Assembly (NCBI RefSeq): GCF_014048465.1
Contig: NZ_PDLY01000005.1
Location: 124,001-188,000 of the forward strand
Source of the DNA: Bombella mellum
GTDB taxonomy: Bacteria; Pseudomonadota; Alphaproteobacteria; Acetobacterales; Acetobacteraceae
Reading direction: 5' to 3'
Length of the DNA stretch: 64,000 nt
Shown here piece by piece: positions 9,535-22,148 of the stretch. Made by a program: the position numbers and the translations under genes. The notes beneath the pieces are model-generated. The model made no database searches, was not told the DNA's origin, and saw only the letters and a list, made by a program, of their open reading frames with translations. Each line of letters starts with the position of its first letter. The first letter of the stretch is position 1.

Positions 9535-11184
9535 TCACATCCCGGAAGGATAGTTGGGGCCGCTACTGCCTTCCGGTGTGCACCAGTTGATGTTCTGGTC
9601 CGGGTCCTTGATGTCACAGCTCTTGCAGTGCACGCAGTTCTGGGCGTTGATGACAAGCTCATCCGTCTCGCTGGTCTCATAGACACCGGCCGGGCAGTAG
9701 CGGCTCTCCGGGGCGGCGAAGCGGGCCAGGTTGGTGTTCTTCCATGTGGCCATGTCCTGCACCTTGAGATGGACGGGCTGGTCCTCGTCATGGCTCAGGT
9801 TGCTGAGGAAGACGGACTCGGCCCGGTTGAAGGTCAGTTTCCCGTCCGCTTTGGGGTAGCTGATCCTGGGGGCCTTTTCGGCCGGGATCAGCGTCTCGTT
9901 GTCGGCATGGCGATGGCGCAGCGTCCACGGGGCCTGCCCACGGAAGATCATGCTGTCGATCCCGCTATAGAGGGCACCGCCCAGCATCCCCCAGTGCGAG
10001 AAGGCCGGACGGATGTTGCGGGCGGCGTGCAGCTCCTTCCACAGCCACGAGCTCTTGAGGCGTTCCATGTAGGAGGACGCTTCGGCCTGTTCAGTCTGGA
10101 TGGCTTCCATCACTGCCTCGGCAGCGATGATGCCGGATTTCATGGAGGTGTGGATGCCCTTGATCTTGGGCATGTTGAGGAAGCCGGCGCAGTCGCCCGT
10201 CAGCACACCTCCGGGGAAGACCGGATGGGGCAGGGACTGCACGCCCCCTTCGGAGATAGCCCGTGCCCCGTAGATGATGCGCCGCCCGCCCTCGAAATGC
10301 TCCCGGAAGGCCGGGTGCTGCTTGGTGCGCTGCATTTCCTCGAACGGTGACAGCCACGGGTTACGGTAATCCAGTGCCGTGATGAAGCCGTAGGAGACGA
10401 GATTCTTCCCGAAATGGTAGAGGAAGGCCCCGCCATAGGTGTGTGTGTCCAGCGGCCAGCCGAAGCTGTGCTGCACGAAGCCGGGGCGGTGCTTTTCTGC
10501 CGGAATTTCCCAGACTTCCTTGATGCCGAGGCCGAAGGTCTGCGGGTCGGCCCCCTTGCGGAGGTCGAAGGTGTTCATGGCCTTCTTGCTCAGGGAGCCA
10601 CGGGCACCTTCGGCCAGAATGGTCTGGCTGGCCCGCAGGATCATGCCCGGCATGTAGTCCGGCTTCTCTTCTCCCTTCCGGTTCACGCCCATGTCCCCGG
10701 TGATGACACCGCAGACCCGGCCATCCTCTATGAAGAGATCGGCCCCGGCGAAACCGGGATAGATCTCGACCCCCAGAGCCTCGGCCTGCTCGCCCAGCCA
10801 GCGGCAGAAGGCTCCCAGAGAGATGACGTAATTTCCCCGGTTGTCCATCTGCGGCATGAGCAGATGCAGGGCCGGGACGGGAAGGGCGGCCTTTTCGGTC
10901 AGGAAGAGCAGCTTCTCGCTGCTCACCGGCGTGTCCAGCGGGGCACCCCGTTCTTTCCAGTCCGGGAAGAGTTCGGCCAGCGTCGTGGGTTCCAGCACGG
11001 CACCGGACACGATGTGGGCACCGACCTCGCTTCCCTTTTCCAGCAGGCAGACGGAGAGGTCCGGGTTTTTCTGTTTCAGCCTGATGGCGGCGGTCAGTCC
11101 GGCAGGCCCTCCACCCACGATGACAACATCAAAGGCCATTTCTTCCCGTTCAATGGCGGTGTTATCGCTCTGTGGCTGCGTCAT
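9535..11184 (-). CDS. Electron transfer flavoprotein-ubiquinone oxidoreductase
   Basis: This membrane-associated flavoprotein/iron-sulfur enzyme passes electrons from reduced ETF to ubiquinone. The 549-residue product has the FAD motif VIVGGGPAGLTAA near residue 21 and a middle quinone-binding region. The C-terminal [4Fe-4S] ferredoxin-like domain shows cysteines in RYCPAGVYE and NCVHCKSCDIKDP. The length matches the family (about 550). ATG 11184 is used. It lies 48 nt downstream of trmB and upstream of etfB and etfA, giving the full electron route to the quinone pool in one block. Confidence 0.95.
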   Translation of the reverse strand: MTQPQSDNTAIEREEMAFDVVIVGGGPAGLTAAIRLKQKNPDLSVCLLEKGSEVGAHIVSGAVLEPTTLAELFPDWKERGAPLDTPVSSEKLLFLTEKAALPVPALHLLMPQMDNRGNYVISLGAFCRWLGEQAEALGVEIYPGFAGADLFIEDGRVCGVITGDMGVNRKGEEKPDYMPGMILRASQTILAEGARGSLSKKAMNTFDLRKGADPQTFGLGIKEVWEIPAEKHRPGFVQHSFGWPLDTHTYGGAFLYHFGKNLVSYGFITALDYRNPWLSPFEEMQRTKQHPAFREHFEGGRRIIYGARAISEGGVQSLPHPVFPGGVLTGDCAGFLNMPKIKGIHTSMKSGIIAAEAVMEAIQTEQAEASSYMERLKSSWLWKELHAARNIRPAFSHWGMLGGALYSGIDSMIFRGQAPWTLRHRHADNETLIPAEKAPRISYPKADGKLTFNRAESVFLSNLSHDEDQPVHLKVQDMATWKNTNLARFAAPESRYCPAGVYETSETDELVINAQNCVHCKSCDIKDPDQNINWCTPEGSSGPNYPSGM

Positions 11185-11232
11185 GGCGTACTCCTGCTGG
11201 CTGCCTGAAACATGAAGCTGGGGGGACGTATC

Positions 11233-11940
11233 TCACCCTTTCCGTGTGAAGGTCCAGTAAAAAGGCTGCCGTCCCTCACGGAAGGCCTTGGCCTCATAGC
11301 GGGTAGGGGACCAGCCTTCAGGCCGTTCCAGTGCGGGGGCCGGAGCCTCGAAGAGGTCCTGCTGGCCCATCACTTCCGTGACCCACTCCTGATAGACGGG
11401 ATGGTCGCTGGCCACACGCCAGTGGGCACCGGGCCTGAGGAGTCGGGCCATCTGCCGGATGTTCTCGGGATGGATGAAACGCCGTTTGGCATGACGTGCC
11501 TTGGGCCACGGGTCCGGGAACATGAGATAGGCACGGTCCAGGCAGCCATCAGGCAGGCCCTTCAGCAGCTGGCGGCCATCTTCCGCCCAGAGGCGCAGGT
11601 TGTCGGGACCGGTGGCCGTGGCTTCCTCGCCTTCCGGGATGATGCGGGAGAGGAGGGAGCAGACGCCGTTGTCGAACACCTCCGAGGCGATGTAGCCCGT
11701 CTCGGGGTTCCGGGCCGCCTGATCGAACGCATGTTCACCGCCACCGAATCCGATTTCCAGAAAGAGCCTTGAAACCGGCTTTCCGAAGCCCTTCAGCGGG
11801 TCGGCCATGTTGCGGAAATGCACACGGGGCAGGGCCTCATCCAGCAGACGCTGCTGGCGTGGGCGGAGAGGATGGCCACGCTGGCGGCCATAGAGACGTT
11901 CGGGCTGGGGTTTGATGTCGTCAGGCAACGGTCGATACAC
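11233..11940 (-). CDS. trmB: tRNA (guanine-N7-)-methyltransferase
   Basis: TrmB methylates G46 of tRNAs at N7 using S-adenosylmethionine. The conserved PERLYGRQRG segment opens the family region. The SAM site is LEIGFGGGEHAF, and the catalytic/tRNA region is MFPDPWPKARHAKRRF. The start is uncertain: the open frame reaches a TTG at 11973, but that codon lies inside the metK terminator hairpin. I therefore prefer GTG 11940, giving about 235 residues, although its ribosome site is poor. It follows metK, which makes the methyl donor. Confidence 0.92.
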   Translation of the reverse strand: MYRPLPDDIKPQPERLYGRQRGHPLRPRQQRLLDEALPRVHFRNMADPLKGFGKPVSRLFLEIGFGGGEHAFDQAARNPETGYIASEVFDNGVCSLLSRIIPEGEEATATGPDNLRLWAEDGRQLLKGLPDGCLDRAYLMFPDPWPKARHAKRRFIHPENIRQMARLLRPGAHWRVASDHPVYQEWVTEVMGQQDLFEAPAPALERPEGWSPTRYEAKAFREGRQPFYWTFTRKG

Positions 11941-11954
11941 AGTCTGAAAATGGC

Positions 11955-12006
11955 AAAAAGCCCCTACCCTCAACGCATGATCTCATGCGGGTCGGGAGAA
12001 GGGGCC
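11955..12006 (-). terminator. Intrinsic terminator after metK
   Basis: On the minus strand GGCCCC...GGGGC outer arms enclose an inner CGCATGA/TCATGCG hairpin, and the outer arm is followed by TTTTT. It sits between the metK stop codon and the preferred trmB start, and argues against the TTG start of trmB. Confidence 0.7.
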
Positions 12007-12047
12007 TGAAGGGTGGAGGGGGGGCAGCCCCCTCCGTGGAGACAGAC

Positions 12048-13232
12048 TCAGCGGTTGAGCGCACTCTTGAGCTGCTCGGCCAGGTCGGTGTTCTCCCATG
12101 TGAAGTTGTCCAGGGCGGGGTCCGGAACACGGCCGAAATGCCCGTAGGCGGACGTCTTGGCGTAGATGGGCCGGTTCAGACGCAGGCGTTCACGGATACC
12201 ACGGGGGGAGAGGTCCACCATCTCGTTCAGCAGGGAGCCGAGGCGCACCTCATCCACATCCTTGCCGGAGCCGTCGAGATCGACATAGACGGACAGCGGG
12301 CGGGAGACGCCGATGGCGTAGCTGAGCTGGATGGTGCAGCGGTCGGCCAGACCGGCAGCCACCACGTTCTTGGCGAGGTAGCGGGCGGCATAGGCGGCGG
12401 ACCGGTCCACCTTGGTGGGGTCCTTGCCGGAGAAAGCCCCGCCACCGTGAGGAGCGGCACCGCCATAGGTGTCCACGATGATCTTGCGGCCCGTCAGACC
12501 GGCATCACCGTCCGGTCCGCCGATGACGAAGTTGCCCGTCGGATTGACGTAGAATTCATGTTCCGGGCACATCCAGCCTTCTGGCAGGACCTCACGGACG
12601 GTCTCACGCACCATCTCGCGGATGGTGTTCTGGCGCATTCCTTCGACATGCTGCGTGGAGACGACGACGGAGGTCGCACCGACCGGCTTGCCATCCACAT
12701 AGCGCAGTGTGACCTGGCTCTTGGCATCCGGCAGCAGGCCGACACCACGGGCATCACCCTGCTTGCGGTAGTCCCGGATGCGTTCGAGGATGTTCTGGGC
12801 ATAGAACAGGGGAGCAGGCATCAGCTCTTCTGTTTCACGTGTAGCGAAACCGAACATGATGCCCTGGTCACCGGCTCCTTCATCCTTGTCGCCTGCGCTG
12901 TCCACGCCGACGGCAATGTCAGCGGACTGGGCATGGAGGAAGGAGGTGATCTCGGCCTTTTTCCAGGAGAAGCCTTCCTGATCGTAGCCGATGTCCTTGA
13001 TGGCCTGGCGGGCACGGTCGATCAGGGTGTCCTCCACGGCCTTGGGGCCACGGACTTCACCGGCAAGGATGACACGGTTGGTGGTAACCAGCGTTTCACA
13101 GGCTACACGGGCTTCTGGGTCGGCCTCAAGGTAAGCATCAAGGACGGTATCGGAGATACGGTCCGCCACCTTGTCGGGATGACCTTCGGAAACGGATTCA
13201 GAAGTGAAAAGAAAATCGCCGTGATTGCGCAC
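12048..13232 (-). CDS. metK: S-adenosylmethionine synthetase
   Basis: MetK makes S-adenosylmethionine from methionine and ATP. The 394-residue product has the ATP/methionine motifs [15 protein letters not shown] near the N-terminus, [12 protein letters not shown] in the centre and [19 protein letters not shown] in the C-terminal half. The start is GTG 13232, preceded by GAGG at good spacing; no in-frame ATG precedes the conserved N-terminus. I looked for a SAM-responsive riboswitch in the 247-nt leader and found none I could support. It is followed by a terminator and trmB. Confidence 0.97.
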   Translation of the reverse strand: MRNHGDFLFTSESVSEGHPDKVADRISDTVLDAYLEADPEARVACETLVTTNRVILAGEVRGPKAVEDTLIDRARQAIKDIGYDQEGFSWKKAEITSFLHAQSADIAVGVDSAGDKDEGAGDQGIMFGFATRETEELMPAPLFYAQNILERIRDYRKQGDARGVGLLPDAKSQVTLRYVDGKPVGATSVVVSTQHVEGMRQNTIREMVRETVREVLPEGWMCPEHEFYVNPTGNFVIGGPDGDAGLTGRKIIVDTYGGAAPHGGGAFSGKDPTKVDRSAAYAARYLAKNVVAAGLADRCTIQLSYAIGVSRPLSVYVDLDGSGKDVDEVRLGSLLNEMVDLSPRGIRERLRLNRPIYAKTSAYGHFGRVPDPALDNFTWENTDLAEQLKSALNR

Positions 13233-13479
13233 TCAGGGACCTCGCAGGGAATGAGTGGTGAAAAGAGGCTGCCCCTGCCCCCCGAAAGGCACAAGTGACA
13301 GGAATAAGAGTTCTATCGCTTGACTGAAAATGCCTCTCAGGTCAAGAGCAAGCTGCTTCCGGGCATGGTCCGGACCGGGGGTGACGGAGCAGGAAAACGG
13401 CATGGTTGGCCCTCATGCAGAAGGGCGGAACAGCCATTCCTGTCCCGCCCCCGAGGCTCCGTATCAGGTCCTGAATCTG

Positions 13480-14232
13480 TCAGGGTGTGGCCAGCACATC
13501 CTGCATCCCGTAAAGGCCGGGAGTGCGGCGGTCATCGGCCAGCCACAGGGCGGCTTTCAGGGCACCGCGGGCGAAGACACGGCGGTCCAGCGCACGGTGG
13601 GAGAGGGAAATTTCTTCATCGGCGGCGAAGAAGCGCAGGTCATGTTCCCCGACAACCTGCCCGCCCCGCAGGGAGGCAAAGCCGATGGTACCATCGGGCC
13701 GCTTCCCGTTCTGGTCCAGCCGTCTGACGGTCTCAAAGTCATCATCCCGCCCTGCGGCCACGGCCCGACCGATGGCCAGGGCCGTGCCGGAAGGTGCATC
13801 CAGCTTCTGGCGGTGGTGGACCTCCAGAATTTCGGCATCGTAGTCCGGCAGGGCGGCTCCGAGCTGGCGGGCCAGAGAGAGCAGCATGGTCAGGGCGGGG
13901 GAGAAGTTGGCGGCCTGAAGAACGGCGATCCGTCCGGCGGCTTCCTCCACGGCCTGCTGGGCTTCCCCGTCCAGTCCCGTCGTGCCCAGGACCCAGGCGC
14001 AGCCTGCTTCGGCGAAGGCCTGGGCATGGGCGGGAACGAGGCTGGCATGGCTGACGTCAATGATGACATCGCACTGACCGGCCAGCTCGGCGGCGTCGGT
14101 GACAATGCTGCGGGCCGGGTCCGCCGTGCGGGACAGGCCCCCGGCCAGAAGAGGCCCGGCCTCCTCGGCACAGAGACGGCCAAGACGGCCCGTGATTCCG
14201 GCGATGCCGATGCGGGGAGATGTGCTGCTCAT
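13480..14232 (-). CDS. dapB: 4-hydroxy-tetrahydrodipicolinate reductase
   Basis: DapB is the second committed enzyme of diaminopimelate/lysine synthesis and uses NAD(P)H. The 250-residue product has the N-terminal nucleotide fold IGIAGITGRLGR. The catalytic block EVHHRQKLDAPSGTAL contains the His-His pair and active lysine. The conserved FASLRGGQVVGEHDLRF segment is also present. ATG 14232 starts 12 nt after dnaJ, so dapB may be read through from the heat-shock operon. Confidence 0.96.
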   Translation of the reverse strand: MSSTSPRIGIAGITGRLGRLCAEEAGPLLAGGLSRTADPARSIVTDAAELAGQCDVIIDVSHASLVPAHAQAFAEAGCAWVLGTTGLDGEAQQAVEEAAGRIAVLQAANFSPALTMLLSLARQLGAALPDYDAEILEVHHRQKLDAPSGTALAIGRAVAAGRDDDFETVRRLDQNGKRPDGTIGFASLRGGQVVGEHDLRFFAADEEISLSHRALDRRVFARGALKAALWLADDRRTPGLYGMQDVLATP

Positions 14233-14244
14233 GTCCGGTGTCCT

Positions 14245-15396
<1,152 letters not shown>

Positions 15397-15480
15397 TCAG
15401 TCACGCAGGAGAGCGGACACCCGGGCAGGGCAGGCGGGACGTATCCCGGCGCAGGGGGCAGGTGCAGGGCCCTCAATGTA

Positions 15481-15523
15481 AAAAGGGCGTCTGTTCCCCG
15501 CAGAGAGAGGGAAACAAGACGCC
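15481..15523 (-). terminator. Intrinsic (probably partial) terminator between dnaK and dnaJ
   Basis: On the minus strand GGCGTC...GACGCC outer arms with inner TGTTTCCC/GGGGAACA pairing are followed by CTTTTT. It could set a higher dnaK than dnaJ level. Confidence 0.75.
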
Positions 15524-15578
15524 AACCGCAGGAAGGATGTCCGGCATGGGGATGCCGGACTCCGTTCCATTTCAGCGA

Positions 15579-17477
<1,899 letters not shown>

Positions 17478-17592
17478 GGATATCTGTCCCTTTTCAGCGG
17501 CTTCCCACGACCCCTCAAGGCATCGGGAGGAAACCCTATTGTGACGTTATCAGGTCTGGGGCAGGCGTGGCCTGCGGTACCCTCGTTTTCCG

Positions 17593-17621
17593 ATCTGGGG
17601 AGGGAGAATTATGGTTTCAAG
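17593..17621 (-). promoter_or_regulatory. Sigma32-type heat-shock promoter of dnaK
   Basis: On the minus strand CTTGAAA (17615-17621) and CCCCAGAT (17593-17600) are 14 bp apart, closely matching the classical RpoH consensus CTTGAAA / CCCCATnT. Confidence 0.8.
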
Positions 17622-17736
17622 AGGTAGGGAAAGGAAAAGATTCATGATTTTCCCCCGGGAGCGGATGGAGTTTCCCTTTGGAGAAGCCTTCCGTTTAAGG
17701 TAATGTTTCCGGAACGTTCTGCAACCGGCTGTTTTC

Positions 17737-18978
17737 ATGGGAGTCCATCTTCTGTCCTGCCTGTTCTCCCTGTTTCACGAACCGGGCCGTTTCCTGTTGC
17801 CTGTCCATGCGGCCGGGCGTGCGGGGCGGTGCCGGTTTTTCCTGTCCGTCATGATCCTGCTGCTGGGAGGCTGCCAGCCCATCGGTCCGGCGCATCTCCA
17901 GCATGACCAGCTGGCCTATTCCCGTGCGCTGGGAGAGGTGCAGAAACGGGAGATGCTGCTCAACATCGTGCGGCTGCGTTATGGCGAGCCACCGGCCTTT
18001 CTCGACACGACGCAGGTCATTGCGGGCTACAATTTTTCCCGCAGTTTTTCCGGCGGCTATTACGGCTATCCGGCCTCCGCCGTGAGCAACTATCTGTTCG
18101 GCAGTGGCACCCTGTCCCAGGCGGAAAACCCCACCATCACCTATCAGCCGCTGACGGGTGAGCAGTATGCGGAGAATGTGGTCCGCCCCATTTCGCCCAC
18201 AGCCATCATGCCCCTCAGCCTTGGTGGCATGGCGATCGACACCCTGCTCCGGCTGACGGCCCAGTCCATCGACGGCCTGTCCAACGTGCGGGGTGTCGGG
18301 CCGTTCGGGGGCGGGTCGGTCCGGTTCTATCTTCTGCTGCATGATCTCCGTCAGCTTCAGCTGGCCGGGGCCATGACGGTGCGCATCTCCACGGATGATC
18401 CTGCGTCGTCCGCCTCACCCTCCGCAGGGAAGGCGGGCAGGCAGGGAAATGCCGGGGGGAGTCAGGGTAGTGGTGGCACCGGGGGCAGTGGCGGTTCGGG
18501 CGGCTCCGCAGAGCACATCTATCTGGTCCTGACCACGACGGCGGACAGCAACCTCCAGGCCATCCAGGGGGAGGTGCGCCGCCTGCTGCATCTGGACCCC
18601 AACACGGCCGAGGCGGAGATCGTCTATGGGCCATATCCCAAGAAGCAGGGGCAGATCGCTATTCTCACGAGGTCCATGCTCGCCATGCTGACCCAGCTCT
18701 CCTACGAGATGGAAGTGCCGGAGAAGGATGTCCGGTCCGGCAGGACCCCGCCGACCATCGGGCAGGTCGGCATCGAGAGCCGTCCTGAAGTTGCCATCCA
18801 TTCTGGCAAGGATGTGCCGCAGGAGAACTATGTCTCTGTTTTCTACAAGAAATGCTGGTACTGGATTTCTGACACGGATTTCCGCAGTAAGGAAGCATTC
18901 ACCATGGTGCAGGTGCTCAGCACTCTTGCGGCGACCAGTCACAGTGGTGGGGCTGTCGTAACGATTCCGGCGGGTTGA
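17737..18978 (+). CDS. Predicted lipoprotein of unknown function
   Basis: The 413-residue product has a hydrophobic N-terminal segment ending in lipobox LLGGC (Cys46), so it is probably a lipid-anchored envelope protein. After the anchor comes a conserved-looking segment (REMLLNIVRLRYGEPPAFLD). At about residues 222-252 there is a low-complexity glycine/serine linker (GGSQGSGGTGGSGGSGG), then a second folded region. I do not recognise a named domain. ATG 17737 has a weak ribosome site; the 45 residues before the lipobox are long for a signal, so a later start is possible. It stands just upstream of a glycosyltransferase gene. Confidence 0.7.
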   Translation: MGVHLLSCLFSLFHEPGRFLLPVHAAGRAGRCRFFLSVMILLLGGCQPIGPAHLQHDQLAYSRALGEVQKREMLLNIVRLRYGEPPAFLDTTQVIAGYNFSRSFSGGYYGYPASAVSNYLFGSGTLSQAENPTITYQPLTGEQYAENVVRPISPTAIMPLSLGGMAIDTLLRLTAQSIDGLSNVRGVGPFGGGSVRFYLLLHDLRQLQLAGAMTVRISTDDPASSASPSAGKAGRQGNAGGSQGSGGTGGSGGSGGSAEHIYLVLTTTADSNLQAIQGEVRRLLHLDPNTAEAEIVYGPYPKKQGQIAILTRSMLAMLTQLSYEMEVPEKDVRSGRTPPTIGQVGIESRPEVAIHSGKDVPQENYVSVFYKKCWYWISDTDFRSKEAFTMVQVLSTLAATSHSGGAVVTIPAG

Positions 18979-19012
18979 CCGGGAGCTGAGTGGGTATGGG
19001 CATAGCGGAAAA

Positions 19013-20221
19013 ATGGTAATGAAGCAGAAACCGGTCATTCTTCAGGTTCTACCGGCCCTTGGTGTTGGCGGGCTGGAGCGTGGAGCGATCGACATGGCCG
19101 AGGCCATCAGCCAGGCGGGTGGGCGTGCCCTCGTGGCGGCAGGGACCGGGGCCCTCGTGGCCCGTCTGCGTTATGTCGGTGGCGAGTTCGTGGAGATGGA
19201 GTTCCGCAAACGGGCTTCCCCGCTCTATTTCCTCAGCCGGGTGCGTGCCCTGCGGGAGTTGATCCGGCGGGAAGGGGTCAGCCTCGTCCATGCCCGGTCC
19301 CGTTATCCGGCCCTTGTCGCTTCCGTGGCCTGCCGGAGGGAGAGGGTGCCGCTGGTGACGACATGGCACGGGGACCATCAGACCCGTTTCTGGCCCAAGA
19401 AATTCTACAATTCTGGCCTGGTGCGGGGGCAGCGTGTCATTGCCGTCTCCGAACATATCGGGGCACGGCTGCGTCAGGAATATAGGGTCGGGGATGACCG
19501 CCTGCGCATCATCCCCCGTGGCAGCGACCCCGAGGTTTTTTCTCCCGATGCCGTGCGGGGCATCCAGATGCAGGGGCTTCTGGAACGCTGGCGCATCGGG
19601 GAGGAAAGCCGCATCATCCTCATGCCCGGGCGGATGACCCGCTGGAAGGGGCAGGAATGTCTGATCGAGGCTCTGGGCTATCTGGCCACCCGTCATCCGG
19701 AACAGGACTGGGTCTGCGTGATGGTCGGCCCTGGGGAGGACAACAGCTACACCCAGATGCTGAACAAGATGGCCGAGGAGCGGGGCATAGCGACTCGCCT
19801 GCGTTTTGCCGGTCCCTGCAAGGACATGGCGGCCGCCTACAGACTGGCCCATGTCGTGACGGTACCGTCCCTGAGGCCGGAACCTTTCGGGCGTGTGCCG
19901 GTGGAGGCACAGATGATGGGCTGCTGGGTGATCGGCTCGGCCCGTGGAGGGCTGAAGGAAACCATCCAGCATGGTGAGAGCGGCACGCTCGTCCCGGCAG
20001 GGGATTACCGGGCACTGGCCGGTGCCCTGAGGGAAGTGCTGGACGTGCCCCCGGAACTTATGGCAGAGCGGCAGGACGAAATCCGTGCCCATGCCCTTGC
20101 CCGCTACACCAAGCAGCACATGCAGCAGGCGACGCTTGGCGTGTATGACGAGCTGCTTTCCCTCGGGCTGAAGGAAGGGTTTGCACGCTTTCATGAGGAA
20201 CAGAAGGATGCGGGTTCATGA
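19013..20221 (+). CDS. Family 4-type glycosyltransferase
   Basis: This is a predicted retaining GT-B glycosyltransferase that moves a sugar from a nucleotide donor to an envelope glycan or lipid. The 402-residue product has an acceptor-side glycine-rich start (PALGVGGLERGAIDMAEA). In the donor domain it has GRMTRWKGQECLIEAL and the EX7E-type motif EPFGRVPVEA. ATG 19013 or 19019 could start it. The stop codon overlaps the next ORF's start (ATGA), so translation is coupled to a 59-residue protein and then a DMT transporter. The sugar and acceptor are unknown. Confidence 0.9.
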   Translation: MVMKQKPVILQVLPALGVGGLERGAIDMAEAISQAGGRALVAAGTGALVARLRYVGGEFVEMEFRKRASPLYFLSRVRALRELIRREGVSLVHARSRYPALVASVACRRERVPLVTTWHGDHQTRFWPKKFYNSGLVRGQRVIAVSEHIGARLRQEYRVGDDRLRIIPRGSDPEVFSPDAVRGIQMQGLLERWRIGEESRIILMPGRMTRWKGQECLIEALGYLATRHPEQDWVCVMVGPGEDNSYTQMLNKMAEERGIATRLRFAGPCKDMAAAYRLAHVVTVPSLRPEPFGRVPVEAQMMGCWVIGSARGGLKETIQHGESGTLVPAGDYRALAGALREVLDVPPELMAERQDEIRAHALARYTKQHMQQATLGVYDELLSLGLKEGFARFHEEQKDAGS

Positions 20222-20397
20222 AGCCTGACCAGAACAGGAAGACCGGTGGAACGGCCATGACGGCACGGGAGGAACGCCAGATGCGGGAGGCGCAGGCCCT
20301 GCGGGCTAATCTTCTGCGGCGCAAGCAGCAGCAGAGGAGCCGTCCGGCTGCTGTGTCCGGGCGTGCCGGCTCTTCCGTCAGCCAGGGGGAATGCTGA
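20218..20397 (+). CDS. Small basic protein (59 aa), coupled on both sides
   Basis: The ORF from ATG 20218 overlaps the glycosyltransferase stop codon by 4 nt, and its own TGA abuts the GTG start of the DMT transporter. The product is 59 residues, hydrophilic, rich in Arg and Gln (REERQMREAQALRANLLRRK), with no membrane segment. Such a charged helical stretch is compatible with a small cytosolic accessory protein, but no function can be assigned. The double coupling supports it being a real gene. Confidence 0.6.
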   Translation: MKPDQNRKTGGTAMTAREERQMREAQALRANLLRRKQQQRSRPAAVSGRAGSSVSQGEC

Positions 20398-21387
20398 GTG
20401 AGCGAGTTACGTCTGCCTTTGCCATCACGGCAGGAGATCGCCCTGGGAATCATCACGATTCTGTGGGGCGGCACCTATTACATCATCCAGATGGCACTGA
20501 AGACGAGTGGTCCGCTGTTCTTCATCGGTGTCCGTTTTCTCATTGCCGCCCTGTTCGTCATCTGCTTTGTCGGGCGCAGGCACATCATGCAGGGCATTCC
20601 GCGCTCCGAGATATGGCGTGGCGGGCTGATCGGCGTGGTACTGGCCTTCGGCTACATCTGCCAGACGGTGGGGCTCATGACCATCACCAGCAGCCGGTCC
20701 GCCTTCCTGACGGCCCTTTACGTGCCGCTGGTGCCGCTGCTGCAATGGATCATCCTGCGAAAGGCTCCCAGCAGGAGTGGCATTGCCGGTATCTTCCTCG
20801 CCTTCATCGGTCTCATCCTGCTGGCCGAACCGTGGAAGACCGGCCTGACCATGAGCACGGGTGACGGCCTGACCCTGCTGGGGACGTTCTCCTACGCTTT
20901 CGAGATCATCTGCGTCGGGCTTTTCGCCCTCCAGACGGACAGCCGCCGCATGGCCTTCGTGCAGCTGGTGGCGGGGGGGCTGTTCGCCTTCTGCGCCATG
21001 CCGGTGATGGGGGAGCATGTTCCGCCCTTCAGCTGGGGGTGGCTCGGCTGTGCCCTGGTGATGGGCATCGTGAGTGCGGCCACCCAGCTGGTGCTCAACT
21101 GGGCACAGAAGACGGTCTCGCCGACCAAGGCGACCATCATCTATTCCAGTGAACCGATCTGGGGCGGGCTGGTAGGCTGGTTCACGGGTGATGTCCTGAC
21201 GATGACCACCTTGGTCGGGGCGGGCTTCATTGTTGCCGGGGTGCTGGCCAGTGAGGTCAAGCCCCGGTGGCCCCGGTTCCGCCGGACGCTGCGTGGTGGT
21301 GCGGTGCGTGAGACACCGGCGGAGCGGAAGCGTCGCCGTCGCCCCAGCATGTCCGATCTGGTCATCCGCAACTCCATGGATGACTGA
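20398..21387 (+). CDS. DMT (EamA-type) transporter
   Basis: This is a predicted inner-membrane carrier of the drug/metabolite transporter superfamily, about 10 transmembrane helices in two EamA repeats. Seen: the repeat-1 start ITILWGGTYYIIQMAL, TSSRSAFLTALYVPLVPLL near the end of repeat 1, and the repeat-2 segment YSSEPIWGGLVGWF. A basic cytosolic tail ends the protein. The start is GTG 20398, immediately after the preceding TGA. The substrate is unknown; the operon with a glycosyltransferase hints at, but does not show, an envelope-precursor role. Confidence 0.88.
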   Translation: MSELRLPLPSRQEIALGIITILWGGTYYIIQMALKTSGPLFFIGVRFLIAALFVICFVGRRHIMQGIPRSEIWRGGLIGVVLAFGYICQTVGLMTITSSRSAFLTALYVPLVPLLQWIILRKAPSRSGIAGIFLAFIGLILLAEPWKTGLTMSTGDGLTLLGTFSYAFEIICVGLFALQTDSRRMAFVQLVAGGLFAFCAMPVMGEHVPPFSWGWLGCALVMGIVSAATQLVLNWAQKTVSPTKATIIYSSEPIWGGLVGWFTGDVLTMTTLVGAGFIVAGVLASEVKPRWPRFRRTLRGGAVRETPAERKRRRRPSMSDLVIRNSMDD

Positions 21388-21525
21388 CAGCCTTCCGGCC
21401 AGGGCGGACAGATGATATGACAGGGCAGGCCCGGCGGCAGGTCGGGCTTCCTCTGCGGGTGGCCCTGCCCGCAGCAGGCCCGTCATCCGGTCGGAAAAGA
21501 CCATCATCCATTGGGGAGAACGGCC

Positions 21526-22077
21526 ATGTCCATCATGCCCGATCACTGGATACGCCGCATGGCGCAGGAACACGGCATGATTGAGCCGTTTGTCGAGGCG
21601 CAGAAGCGTGAGAAGGTCATTTCCTACGGCCTGTCCTCTTACGGGTATGATGCCCGTGTGGCTGACGAGTTTCACATCTTCACGGATGTGGACAGTGCGG
21701 TGGTGGACCCGAAGAATTTCTCGGCCGACAGCTTCGTGACCCGCCGTGGCAACATCACCATCCCGCCCAACAGTTTCGCCCTGGCCCATACGGTGGAGTA
21801 TTTCCGCATTCCCCGTGACACGCTGGTCGTGTGTCTTGGCAAGTCCACCTATGCCCGCTGTGGGATCATCGTCAATGTCACGCCGCTGGAACCGGAATGG
21901 GAAGGGCAGGTGACCATCGAGATCAGCAACACCACGCCGTTGCCAGCCCGCATCTATGCGAATGAGGGCATCTGCCAGTTTCTTTTCTTCAGGGGAGACA
22001 GCCCCTGTGAGGTCAGCTATGCCGACCGTGCCGGGAAATACATGCGCCAGTCCGGCGTGACGCCCCCACGGCTGTAA
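21526..22077 (+). CDS. dcd: dCTP deaminase
   Basis: Dcd deaminates dCTP to dUTP, the main bacterial source of dUMP for thymidylate. The 183-residue product has the catalytic signature GKSTYARCG (S107, R111) and the catalytic glutamate in [10 protein letters not shown] (E132). The N-terminus is the typical [11 protein letters not shown] chose ATG 21526 with a GGGGAGAA ribosome site rather than the upstream TTG 21511. It is followed by murA after a short gap. Confidence 0.96.
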   Translation: MSIMPDHWIRRMAQEHGMIEPFVEAQKREKVISYGLSSYGYDARVADEFHIFTDVDSAVVDPKNFSADSFVTRRGNITIPPNSFALAHTVEYFRIPRDTLVVCLGKSTYARCGIIVNVTPLEPEWEGQVTIEISNTTPLPARIYANEGICQFLFFRGDSPCEVSYADRAGKYMRQSGVTPPRL

Positions 22078-22148
22078 TTCTGCAAAAAAACGAGGCCCTG
22101 TCTGGCCGCCCACGGCCGTGCGACAGGATGATGCAAGGAGAGAGGCAG

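Noticed and set aside
11941-11973. TTG 11973 as the start of trmB
   Set aside because: It lies within the metK terminator hairpin and has no ribosome site; codons before the conserved PERLYG segment look non-coding.
13233-13479. SAM-responsive riboswitch ahead of metK
   Set aside because: I could not identify the core pairing or conserved residues of SAM-I, SAM-II or SAM/SAH classes in the leader.
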